Shown: positions 32,640-41,366 of the stretch, in pieces
Position numbering within the stretch: the stretch's first letter is position 1
Layout: every line of letters starts with the position of its first letter
NCBI GenBank assembly: GCA_916048095.2
Contig: OU696573.1
Span: 7,837,806 to 7,901,805, forward strand
Length of the DNA stretch: 64,000 bases
Direction: 5' to 3'
DNA from: Sacculina carcini
Taxonomy: Eukaryota > Arthropoda > Thecostraca > Sacculinidae
Program-made: the position numbers and the translations under genes
The notes under the pieces: generated by a model
The model's input: the letters and a program-made list of their open reading frames with translations, nothing else
The model's database searches: none
What the model was told of the DNA's origin: nothing

Positions 32640-33233
32640 ACATAGATAATATTACTTCAAATTGCTCACATTGCATTTTAGCAGACAATTATCGATAAGA
32701 ACACATATACAGCACAAACAATCGAAGTACTTTGGCAGCTCAAGCACATGCTCTGAAACACAAACAATATACAATTCGGCACAAAGTGAGACCAGGCATG
32801 TAAATGAAAATTATAAAACAAAGCAAATGTTGGCTGGATTGCAAAGAAAGGAGATGTCTACACGCTCTCAAAGTAACAATATTTGAATGTAAGTAAGAAA
32901 GCCTCACCTTTAGATGTGTCGTTAAAATATCCATTACCAGTTTAATGTACAGAACACATTGCATTTTGAAGATAAGTAAGTTTATATTTCTTTTATGTCT
33001 GCACTGTATCTACATACGTGTCTACTCATTTAGCTTTGCTACACTTAGGATAATTGACACTCAGCTAATCATTTCCGCCAATTGCGTTAGAGTCGATGAG
33101 TATTTGCCCAAGCGAAAATTCATTGGCTACGTGCAAGAGCAATTGCATTTTTCAAGTGCAGATGCTAGACTTGACAAGATAAGGCGTTAGCGATTAGGCG
33201 TTGGCGGTAATAGTTTCTTTTACGGTGGTGTTT
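32640..33233. other. Unassigned; probable upstream intron of the arrestin gene
   Basis: No upstream arrestin exon could be supported. A GTGAGG donor-like site on the minus strand near 32907 has an open frame before it, but that frame lacks arrestin features and a usable acceptor. Confidence 0.35.
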
Positions 33234-33280
33234 CTTCTGCTACATGGGGCCACCGCATTGATGGTTCCATGTAGCAGAAG
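33234..33280. repeat. Perfect 14-bp inverted repeat (hairpin)
   Basis: CTTCTGCTACATGG (33234-33247) is followed after 19 bp by its exact reverse complement CCATGTAGCAGAAG (33267-33280). The loop itself contains the short complementary pair ACC/GGT. A transcript would form a compact stem-loop. Size is at the low end for a microRNA precursor; a remnant of a small inverted-repeat transposon is an equal possibility. Confidence 0.7.
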
Positions 33281-33588
33281 CGCCCACAAGATATAAATAG
33301 TTTGAGAAATACGAGTTTGGTCAGTACGTTGAACTCATGTGAGCCCATGCTCAACTCAATCGAAACCCAAACACCAAAATAAGAAGAAAATATAAAAGGC
33401 AATCACGCAATCACAAAAATCAACTCATTCATAAAAAGTATCCAAAACATTATAAACACATCCACATACACATAAACGCGCTACATTACATAACAGCATA
33501 CATTACATAACCTATAACCGCGCTACAGTACATAAAACGCTACAAAGACACATACGCGTTACACAAAATTCATAAGAGATACATCATA

Positions 33589-33589
<1 letters not shown>

Positions 33590-33632
<43 letters not shown>
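33590..33632. repeat. (CA)n microsatellite at the 5' edge of the intact LINE
   Basis: An uninterrupted CA run of about 42 bp that ends exactly where LINE-specific sequence begins. CA-rich sequence also follows the LINE's 3' tail (about 37695-37712). Confidence 0.93.
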
Positions 33633-33635
<3 letters not shown>

Positions 33636-33815
33636 CGTGTTGTGGCTTGTTCAAGTGCGGACGTGATTGGCAGTGCTCTATGCGATTGACTGTGACCTTG
33701 AGTGAATTGAGTGCAAGTACTAGTTGTGGTGTTGTGTGGGCGCGATTACTGGAGCTACTGCTGGTGAAATACTGGTGCTGGTGAGCGGTAAGGCTTAACG
33801 TCAAAAATTGCCACT

Positions 33816-34781
33816 ATGTCCGGTAGGGGAAGACAGAGAAAAGGAGAATCAAAAAGCCCAGGGGGTTTAAGTATAAAAGAAAATGCACGAAACATTGAGA
33901 GGATCTGTAATGACATTGTCGAGATCAGAACAGCGGTTGAGATGCTAAAAATGGAAAAAACAGGAAAGCTAGACCTGCAAGTAGAGCAAATGTCTGAGCA
34001 AATGGGGGACCTGTCAAAAGAGGTCACAAGCCTCAAGAAGGAAAACCAAAGAGTGGTCAATGAGAACAGAGATCTGAGGGAAAGTCTGGAGTTTCTGGAA
34101 GATCAAAACAGGAAGCTCAAAGACAGACTCAAGGAGACTGAAAAAATGGGCAAACAGCAAAGAGAGGACATTGTAGAAATGAAAGAGAAACAGGTGGGAT
34201 GGGGGAAGATTCAGGAAGCCAGAGACGAAAGCTTCAGAGAAATCATGCAAAAACAAAAAGAGGAGAGCAAGGAGCGAATGCAAAAAGAGCTGATTGAGGT
34301 TGTCAGAAAAAAGGAGAGTCTGGTCAGAGATATCATTGAAAGAAACAAGAGTGTAGTGGTGTATGGACTAGAGGAAGAAAAGGCGCAGTACAAAAAAGAA
34401 AGAATGAGCCAAGAGATGAAAAAAGCGAAAGAGGTGATAGCAAAAGTAGAGGAGGAACCCAATGAGATCACAGGCGAAATTGATGTGGTACATAGATTGG
34501 GGCAGTACCAGAATGGCATATCCAGACCCATGATTATAAAAATGGTTACACGAAACGCTGCAACCAAAACGCTTGAAAATTCGTGGAAGCTGGCAAAGGA
34601 TGCCAAATACGAAAAAGTGTGGATACGCAAGAACTTGAACTGGGAAGAGAGACAGGAGCTTACTGAAGGAATTCGCGAAGCAAAAACAAAAAACGAGACG
34701 AGAACGGAGGACGAAAGAAACAAATTTGCATGGAGATACATAGAGGGAAGGATAAGAAAGTGGTACTTCAAACAGGAATAG
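33816..34781 (+). CDS. LINE ORF1 protein: coiled coil plus RRM-like domain
   Basis: 321 residues. After a basic N-terminus (MSGRGRQRKG) comes a long heptad-rich, Glu/Lys-rich coiled coil (about residues 25-185). Then the RRM-like strand KSVVVYGLEEE (near 182), and a conserved C-terminal part with DVVHRLGQ, VWIRKNLNWEERQ, and EDERNKFAWR (near 300). This matches L1/CR1-type ORF1 proteins, which trimerise through the coiled coil, bind the element's RNA and act as chaperones in the retrotransposition particle. The stop (34779-34781) lies 51 bp downstream of the first in-frame ORF2 ATG, so ORF2 is probably reached by reinitiation or internal start. No zinc knuckle is present. Confidence 0.85.
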   Translation: MSGRGRQRKGESKSPGGLSIKENARNIERICNDIVEIRTAVEMLKMEKTGKLDLQVEQMSEQMGDLSKEVTSLKKENQRVVNENRDLRESLEFLEDQNRKLKDRLKETEKMGKQQREDIVEMKEKQVGWGKIQEARDESFREIMQKQKEESKERMQKELIEVVRKKESLVRDIIERNKSVVVYGLEEEKAQYKKERMSQEMKKAKEVIAKVEEEPNEITGEIDVVHRLGQYQNGISRPMIIKMVTRNAATKTLENSWKLAKDAKYEKVWIRKNLNWEERQELTEGIREAKTKNETRTEDERNKFAWRYIEGRIRKWYFKQE

Positions 34782-37627
34782 ATGATAGCACTGGAATTAT
34801 CAAGAAAGAATACGTAAGAGAAGGTTACAAAATAATGTACACAAATATGGATGGTTTCTTATCAGGAAGATTGGAACTCATAGATTACCTAAATAAGAAC
34901 GAACCTGACATTGTGGCAATATCCGAAACCAAGCTCAGAAAACATATGAACATAGAAGGAGTCGTTAGCAGTAAATATATAATATTTAGGAAAGATAGAG
35001 AAAGTAAAGCAGGAGGTGGAGTTATACTACTGGTCAAGAGAGGTATAACGGTTGTCAAATGTGATGCAGGAAAGGGAAATGTGGACTTTCTTGGGGTCCA
35101 AGTGTTGAGGAATAGGCACCGCATATACATGGCTGTAGTGTATGTACCACCCAAAACCAGTGCGTGGGATTATAATGAATATAAAGAACTTTTGGATGAA
35201 ACACTTATAGGGATACAAAAAATATCAAAAGAAAACAAAGATGTAATAATAATGGGGGACTTTAATTGTAGAGAGGTCGACTGGCAAAACTGGGAATCAA
35301 ACGGTGCACCTGAATCTTGGGGAAGCATGTTGATGCAACTAGTTATGGATAATTTGATGACACAATGCGTAGAACGAGTCACCAGAATAAGAGGAGACGA
35401 TCGGCCATCTATGCTGGACTTGGTTTTTACAAAGGACACAGATTTGATTAAGAGCATTGAACACAGGAGCCCAATGGGTAAAAGTGATCACATGGTGCTA
35501 GTTATAAAAACACTGGAAGAAACGATCGCTAAAGAGCAAACGACGTATACAGGGATAAAGTACAATTATGCCAGATCAAATATAGATGGGCTTAAAAGAT
35601 ACTTCGCGGGCATTGATTGGAGTGAGCTATTGGAAGCCGAAAACATACAAGAGAAGTACACTATTTTCAAGCATGTATATACCACTGGAGTTGAGCAATT
35701 CGTGCCTGTCATTAAGCAGAGACTGGAATACAAAAAATCCTGGTTCAACAAGGCATGCAATAATGCTAGGAATATAAAAGAAAAAGCCTGGAACAAAATG
35801 AGAAAGAGAAATACGGAAGAAACCCGTAAGAAGTACAGAATCGCGAGGAATGAGTATGTATATTTACGACGGCAAGAACAAATGAAGTATGAGAAAGATA
35901 TCCTGAACAAGTGTCACAAAGAACCGAAATTGTTCTACAAGTATATAAACAGCAAGCTCAAGCGGAAAGTCGGAATTGATGAATTCCTCACAGAAGATGG
36001 ATTATGTGACGATGCCAAGAAAATGAGCGAAATATTGAACAAACAGTTCCAAGATGTTTTCACCAACGAATCTGAGTTCACATGGAAAAATGTACCATCC
36101 AAGACACCACCATTGAAAAGAGTACGATTGGTCAAGAGTGATATACTGCGAAGGCTAAGTGAATTGGATGGCAGGAAATCAGCTGGGCCAGATGGAATAT
36201 CAGGAATGATATTGAAAGTGTGCAGAGAGCAATTAATCGAGCCTATTTACAACATATTTGAAAGTAGTTTAAATACAGGCAAAGTTCCCAACGATTGGAA
36301 GCAAGCATGGATTGCACCAATATTCAAAAGTGGTGCAAAGAATGATCCAAGGAACTATAGACCCATATCATTGACATGTGTACTCTGCAAGATATGTGAG
36401 GGCATTATAAGTAAGGAATGGGTGGACTATCTGGAAAAACACAAAATTGTGTCTGAAAAACAGTATGGCTTCAGAAGAAAACTGTCGTGTCAAACGAACT
36501 TGTTGGACTTTTACTCAAAAGTCACTGACAACCTGCAAGAAAGGGATGGATGGGTGGATTGTATCTACCTAGACATGAAAAAGGCCTTCGACAAGGTACC
36601 AAGAACTAGGTTGCTATGGAAACTGAAGTATGTTGGAGGTATTGAGGGAAGGTTGCACGAGTGGATGGAGGACTATCTGACTGACAGGACGATGTGCACG
36701 AGTGTGAGAGGCGTAAGATCAGCATGGGGAAAAGTTAGTAGCGGTGTGCCACAGGGGTCGGTATTGGGCCCAACTATGTTTTTGATTTATATAAATGATA
36801 TATTTGAAGGTGTAGAGAATTATATGAGTCTATTCGCTGACGATGCAAAATTGATGAAGAACGTGAGATCCAAGGAAGACTGCAAACTGCTGCAAAAGGA
36901 CCTAGACCAAATTCATCAATGGAGTATAGACTGGAACATGGAATTCAATCATATGAAATGCCATCACATGAAACTCGGAAAGAGTAAATATCGCCCGAGC
37001 TACGAGTATAACATAGGAGGACATTTAATAGAAGAGGTGGATGAAGAAAAGGACCTGGGTATAATTTTTCAGAATAATTTATCATGTGGACGACATATAG
37101 GCAAAGTAGTAAGTATGGCGTATCAAACAATAGCGCAAATTAGAACAGTATTTAATTATTTAGACTGCGAAACACTACAAAAAGTTATGGTTGCTATAAT
37201 AAGACCCAAGTTGGAGTATGCTGAACCTGTGTGGACGCCATACAAAAAGAAAGATATAGCAAAATTAGAGAAGGTTCAAAAAATATTTTCGAAAATGATT
37301 CCGGAACTAGAGAAATTACCATATGAAGATAGATTAAAAAGACTTGGCTTGAAGACACTGCAGGAACGGAGGGAGAGAGGAGATTTAATTGCCGTTTTCA
37401 AGTATTTAAATGAGTATGACACAGGATTTGACATTTCGGAATACAAACAAAAAGAAGGAAGACGAGGACACAACAGGAAACTAAAGAAAACCAGATGCCG
37501 CAGCGACTTGAGGAAATATGGCTTCCCGTTTAGGTGCATTACCAAATGGAATTCTTTGAGCAATGATGTTGTGGCGGCCTCAACCATTAGTTCCTTTAAG
37601 TCGTTGCTGGACAAATGTGGCAATTGA
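34730..37627 (+). CDS. LINE ORF2 protein: AP-type endonuclease and reverse transcriptase
   Basis: 965 residues, uninterrupted. Endonuclease (about 35-270): IMYTNMDGF, catalytic AISETKLRK, VVYVPPKT, MGDFNCREVDW (near 175), MLDLVFTKD and GKSDHMVLV (near 250). RT (about 480-780): KSAGPDGISG (484), NYRPISLTCVLCK, YLDMKKAFDKVP (616), SSGVPQGSVLGPTMF (671), catalytic LFADDAKLM (701), EKDLGIIF. The C-terminal part (800-960) is the conserved YEDRLKRLGL...RRERGDLI...WNSL region of CR1/Rex1-like LINEs; there is no RNase H. The protein nicks target DNA and primes cDNA from the nick. The start at 34730 overlaps ORF1; an alternative ATG is at 34832, just before the endonuclease. Confidence 0.93.
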   Translation: MEIHRGKDKKVVLQTGIDDSTGIIKKEYVREGYKIMYTNMDGFLSGRLELIDYLNKNEPDIVAISETKLRKHMNIEGVVSSKYIIFRKDRESKAGGGVILLVKRGITVVKCDAGKGNVDFLGVQVLRNRHRIYMAVVYVPPKTSAWDYNEYKELLDETLIGIQKISKENKDVIIMGDFNCREVDWQNWESNGAPESWGSMLMQLVMDNLMTQCVERVTRIRGDDRPSMLDLVFTKDTDLIKSIEHRSPMGKSDHMVLVIKTLEETIAKEQTTYTGIKYNYARSNIDGLKRYFAGIDWSELLEAENIQEKYTIFKHVYTTGVEQFVPVIKQRLEYKKSWFNKACNNARNIKEKAWNKMRKRNTEETRKKYRIARNEYVYLRRQEQMKYEKDILNKCHKEPKLFYKYINSKLKRKVGIDEFLTEDGLCDDAKKMSEILNKQFQDVFTNESEFTWKNVPSKTPPLKRVRLVKSDILRRLSELDGRKSAGPDGISGMILKVCREQLIEPIYNIFESSLNTGKVPNDWKQAWIAPIFKSGAKNDPRNYRPISLTCVLCKICEGIISKEWVDYLEKHKIVSEKQYGFRRKLSCQTNLLDFYSKVTDNLQERDGWVDCIYLDMKKAFDKVPRTRLLWKLKYVGGIEGRLHEWMEDYLTDRTMCTSVRGVRSAWGKVSSGVPQGSVLGPTMFLIYINDIFEGVENYMSLFADDAKLMKNVRSKEDCKLLQKDLDQIHQWSIDWNMEFNHMKCHHMKLGKSKYRPSYEYNIGGHLIEEVDEEKDLGIIFQNNLSCGRHIGKVVSMAYQTIAQIRTVFNYLDCETLQKVMVAIIRPKLEYAEPVWTPYKKKDIAKLEKVQKIFSKMIPELEKLPYEDRLKRLGLKTLQERRERGDLIAVFKYLNEYDTGFDISEYKQKEGRRGHNRKLKKTRCRSDLRKYGFPFRCITKWNSLSNDVVAASTISSFKSLLDKCGN

Positions 37628-37694
37628 GACGGGACAGCTCGAGCCATGCTCATCTCCCGTAAATTCAACTCGGTGAGAACAACTCGGTGAGAAC

Positions 37695-37874
37695 ACACAA
37701 ACACACACTACACAGCCACTAGGGCAACACTGTGACAACACACACACATATCAATTTACTATTTATTCCATCATAAATAGAAATAAATACAAATTAATAG
37801 TACAAAAAACAATAAATATAAATAAAGAAATAAATAATAGTTAATTCCTCCTATGTAGTAACATTTTATTAGTT
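37695..37874. other. CA-rich flank and A/T-rich tail, tail-to-tail junction of two LINEs
   Basis: CA-rich sequence (about 37695-37750) follows the intact LINE. Then comes an AATAAAT-rich stretch (about 37760-37850), which on the minus strand is the TTTATT-type tail of LINE D. Confidence 0.55.
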
Positions 37875-38960
37875 TCATATTTCATATTTCATATATAAGA
37901 TTTTCTGAGTGTAACCATCACCATTCAAGGCATTCCATGCTCCCACTGTAGCTGGAAGAAAACAACGCTGAAATTGTTCTGCTCGAAAGCGAATTGGAGT
38001 CATACACTGGCAATGATGTTCAAATGAAAAATGTGCAATTCTTGCTGCCACGAAATCATCAGGAAGTGACTTGTTCATCGGACGATTTGCTCATCGATGA
38101 CAAAGATCACCAGGAACCAAGTCACCACAGAGGAACTTGCAATGTCTAACAACTCGGTCTATGAGATTGAGGCGACAATCCGCAGCACAAGATTTTATAT
38201 ATCAGGTGCGCAGTACTACAGAATTGGCAGGATGAAACAACAAAAACAGCTCTGGGAGATTGTGTTACTACCGAACAACCGATAAGAATTTCTTATGATC
38301 CCCAGTTTCCGCGATGCCGAGCAAACCAACTCCCGAATGTCACCCTCAGATATCAGTTTGGTGTCTAAATGCACAGCCAATATTTTGAGTTCATCATACA
38401 CGCTGAGTTGGGCGTCATTTATGGAAATAACCCCATGTGGAGGTTAAATGGTACGTGACCTTGAAGCCAGCTGTATTTTAGATTTTGAAGCGTTCAGCAT
38501 CATATTCCACCTCTCACACCACTTCAGGACGCTGCAATGATCGTTGTTAACAGTTTGATGCATTTGTGGTATACCCGCAGGAGATGGAATTATAGCCCGC
38601 AAGATGTTATCATCAGAATACCCATAAATAGGGTTGCGTGCGATGTTGTACAGGTCAGCGGTGTAAATATCGAACAAAATTGGAAACAACACACTTCCCT
38701 GTGGGACTCCGGACACAATGCTGTTCCAGTCACTGTAGGGTCCATCAATGCCGAATTGGACCCGATTGGATAGATATTGACTCAAGACATTCAGCAACCT
38801 GCAACCGATGCAAATGTTCTTCAGTTTTTCTAACAAGATCTGGTGGCTCACGCTGTCAAATGCTGCTGAAAAACTGCTCAATCCAGGCTTCATTGCCTCT
38901 GTCAAGCACTTGCTGGAACCCAGGTGTGATCGTGAGCAAAGTGACAGTTGTGCTATTCGC
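37875..38960 (-). pseudogene. LINE D: 5'-truncated LINE reverse transcriptase
   Basis: Read on the minus strand, the fragment begins at RT motif A (SSFSAAFDSVSHQILLEKLK, near 38880). It continues with SGVPQGSVLFPILFDIYTAD (near 38720), the catalytic YGYSDDNILR (near 38630) and LKWCERWNMMLNASKSKIQ, and after a frame change at about 38440 the thumb region ELKILAVHLDTKLISEGDIR and ASRKLGIIRNS (38216-38401). The last piece (37875-38078) has the end motif RCFLPATVGAWNAL. Tail sequence is TTTATT-rich. It is a different LINE lineage from LINE A/B and the intact copy. Frame changes and the missing 5' part make it inactive. Confidence 0.85.
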
Positions 38961-39528
38961 ATTTTATTAATATATATTTCTTCATTAGCCCTTATCATTC
39001 AGACTAAACTCATTTTCCAGTCCCCTATATCAATGTTTTGGGCATGGGACCACCATATAATGGTAATATTACTTATACTTTTTCAATGCCACTGCATTTG
39101 TGTTAATTGATAAAATAATGGCAATATTGACTGTGGCATGTCACACAGCAGTATGATCTACTTTGAATATAATACGTTCTCTGCAATGTGTCACTGCAGT
39201 AATCCCCCTCAGCTGGTTATTCTGTAGGCGCTGCACGTTTGCATATTTTAATTATTTGCTCACGTGTCATGGTAATTAATGTATTGTGTTGTTTTAAAGG
39301 TGCACTGTTGTTTATGTTTATATGTGTGTTATTATGTTTTAATGTTATATTTATTATCAATGTATAAATGCACAAACATGCATGTCTATATTTGCGGCAC
39401 GTATGTTATTGCATGTATATGTTATTGAGTGTGTTATGTATTGTTATATGTGTGCAATTGTTGTCTAGCGTCGTGTGCCCTGTAAAATATCTCATTCTGC
39501 GCATTGCGCAAGTAGACCCATGCAGCGC
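38961..39528. other. Unassigned AT/GT-rich stretch
   Basis: No gene or element is recognised. The section 39240-39470 is rich in TGTTAT/TATGTT alternations without a clear unit. Confidence 0.45.
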
Positions 39529-39992
39529 GGATTTATGCGAGTATCGGACAACTTCCGGTGAGCGCGCTCATTGTCCGATACTGGCATAAATCCGAAATAC
39601 ACTTAGGCACGCGCAGAGCGCTGTGAGGGACCGCTCATCGCTCGCTGTTAAGTGCCTCAAGATCTCGCCCTATTCGACTCGCTAATTTTTGCTGTGTGTA
39701 TTCTCAACCTGTGTGTATCGTCGATCTGTGTGTGTCATCGACGATTCTTTGTATTGTTTGCGGACGGCGCCAATATAACGTTCGGGAAAACTCGTGTTTT
39801 CTGCTAATCGGCCAAATTCATCAAGCTGCTCTTTTAAGAGCATTTAATTAGCGAATAATTTAATCCCACCTTTTTAAAGGCGAATTGTCAGTTGCGAATT
39901 CAACGCATTGTACAGTCTTTGTAAAGACTAAGCGAATTTAACGCAATTGGCCGAGCGTTTCCGGTGTCGTTGACAAACGCGTGTTTGTCAAC
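39529..39992 (+). promoter_or_regulatory. Hairpin-rich leader before gag of the second CsRn1-like element
   Basis: Several strong inverted repeats follow one another: 39529-39551 with 39571-39593 (22 of 23 positions pair, 19-nt loop); TCGTCGAT with ATCGACGA near 39720-39742; TGCTCTT with AAGAGCA near 39828; AGTCTT with AAGACT near 39917; and GTTGACAAAC with GTTTGTCAAC (39969-39992) just upstream of the gag start. The region probably contains LTR/leader sequence of the element, but no second LTR exists to define it. Confidence 0.55.
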
Positions 39993-40004
39993 CTTGGCGT
40001 AGCA

Positions 40005-40967
40005 ATGTCTACCAACACTGGTAACCCCGAGTTGAACACAGCCATCGACACGCAGATCGCCAGCGCACAATCGTCCCAGCCTTGCAGGCCAGCCACGACA
40101 TTCAGACTGCCGACGTTTCTACCTAAAGACCCAGAAGTTTGGCTGGTCCAGGTCGAGTGTGCTTTCGATGTCGCCGGCATCGACAACGACGAAACGCGTT
40201 TCAAGTTGGTGGTCGCCAACTTGCCAGCACACATCGCCACACAGGTCCGTGATGTTTCGCGCGGGCCCAAATCGTTTTCCGCTCTCAGCACGGCCCTGCA
40301 GGAACGTCTGGCTCAAACACACGCCAGTCGCCTTGAAGCAATGCTTTCAAAGCAGCAGCTCGGCGACCAAAAACCAACGACTCTTCTGCGGTCTATGCGA
40401 CACGAGCTGTTGATCGCCGGCAACGTACCTGCGGACTCAGGGCTGCTCAGGACACTATTTTTGCAGAGACTCCCACAGGAAGCACAAGCGGCCTTGTCCC
40501 TACTGCCTGCGACTACCCCTCTCGACGAGCTGGCCGGAGCTGCTGATCGGTACATGGAAGCCAGCGGCATGAATACGCCACAACTAGCAACCAATCATGT
40601 GCAGTCAGTGTCACACGCTCAAGAGAGTACGGACAACGGTCGCAGCGATTTGAGCCAAGCTGTATCTTCGCTGGTGGACACTGTCCAACAGCTCGAATTG
40701 ACCAACATACGCCTGGAGTCCGCACTGGCCGCAAGATCTGCAGAGCGCGAGCCACGATTCGCCCCAAGGAGTGAGAGCCGCGCAAGATCGACATTACGCC
40801 AATCTGTTCGTCAGCAGTCGCCATCTCCACGACGAAGTCAGTCAGCACGAACACACTCACCTGCACAAACGTACGTCCAGCCACCATCAACTCTCTGCTG
40901 GTACCACGAGCAGTTTGGCGCGGCCGCGCGTCGCTGCAGACCACCTTGCTCTTGGTCTTTAAACTAG
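40005..40967 (+). CDS. Gag of the CsRn1-like element
   Basis: About 320 residues from the ATG at 40005 (an upstream in-frame ATG at 39981 lies in a hairpin). The N-terminal capsid part (PEVWLVQVECAFDVAGIDND, ETRFKLVVANLPAHIA) is homologous to the gag piece of the element at 25817. A Ser/Arg-rich region follows (residues about 250-300), then the C-terminal finger CWYHEQFGAAARRCRPPC, the C-H-C-C arrangement known for the CsRn1 clade instead of CCHC. The frame is intact and ends at TAG 40965-40967 directly behind a slippery site. Gag assembles the particle and packages RNA. Confidence 0.87.
   Translation: MSTNTGNPELNTAIDTQIASAQSSQPCRPATTFRLPTFLPKDPEVWLVQVECAFDVAGIDNDETRFKLVVANLPAHIATQVRDVSRGPKSFSALSTALQERLAQTHASRLEAMLSKQQLGDQKPTTLLRSMRHELLIAGNVPADSGLLRTLFLQRLPQEAQAALSLLPATTPLDELAGAADRYMEASGMNTPQLATNHVQSVSHAQESTDNGRSDLSQAVSSLVDTVQQLELTNIRLESALAARSAEREPRFAPRSESRARSTLRQSVRQQSPSPRRSQSARTHSPAQTYVQPPSTLCWYHEQFGAAARRCRPPCSWSLN
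40958..40964 (+). promoter_or_regulatory. -1 ribosomal frameshift site TTTAAAC
   Basis: The heptamer is read T TTA AAC in gag and is followed at once by the gag stop TAG. Slippage by -1 enters the protease frame. Downstream, CAGCC...GGCTG with an inner AGCAT/ATGCT pair (about 40969-41000) can form a stem-loop. Confidence 0.75.
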
Positions 40968-41366
40968 ACAGCCCCCAGCATGTAGCGCAATGCTCGGGAG
41001 GCTGCTCTACCGACGCGCCGCTGCTTTTCATTTGTGACAAGACCAGCGGAACAAAGTATCTTGTGGATACTGGCGCTCAAGTGAGTGTGGTACCATCGAC
41101 GCCGCACCACACACAAAACCTGACATCGACGACACAGCGACTCACCGCCGCAAACGGTTCCGGAATTCGAGTTTACGGCAAGCGCAGCATCACCATCCGC
41201 TTTGAAAACAGTGAAAAGATTCAATGGACTTTCGTAGTTGTGCAAGTCAACATGGCGATCATCGGAGCTGATTTTCTACACGCGCACCACATCCTGATCG
41301 ACTTGCGTAACAAGCGCCTGTTTCACCGAGGCAACGTTTGCACATCGGCAAGAACCTCTGTCCTCA
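40964..41366 (+). pseudogene. Retroviral-type aspartic protease domain, truncated pol
   Basis: In the -1 frame relative to gag, it encodes TKYLVDTGAQVSVVPSTP (catalytic D-T-G), then RLTAANGSGIRVYGKRSITI and AIIGADFLHAHHILIDLRNK, the complete protease fold. At about 41366 the frame runs into repeat sequence and stops at 41461. No RT follows. Confidence 0.87.

Larger units (their letters stand above)
33633..37694 (+). mobile_element. Full-length CR1/Rex1-like LINE with two open ORFs
   Basis: About 4.06 kb. It has a 5' UTR (33633-33815), ORF1, an overlapping ORF2, and a short 3' UTR ending in two copies of AACTCGGTGAGAAC (37667-37694). Neither ORF has a stop or frameshift, and the endonuclease and RT catalytic residues are all present, unlike every other LINE in the window. 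The element is embedded in a CA microsatellite on both sides, which hides any target-site duplication. It is the best candidate here for a recently active element. Confidence 0.88.
39529..41366 (+). mobile_element. CsRn1-like LTR retrotransposon, 3' truncated after protease
   Basis: Contains a leader, gag with the CsRn1-type CHCC finger, a -1 frameshift site and protease. The coding text breaks off at about 41366, where it passes directly into the composite repeat. RT, RNase H, integrase and the 3' LTR are missing. The left limit is uncertain. Confidence 0.8.
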
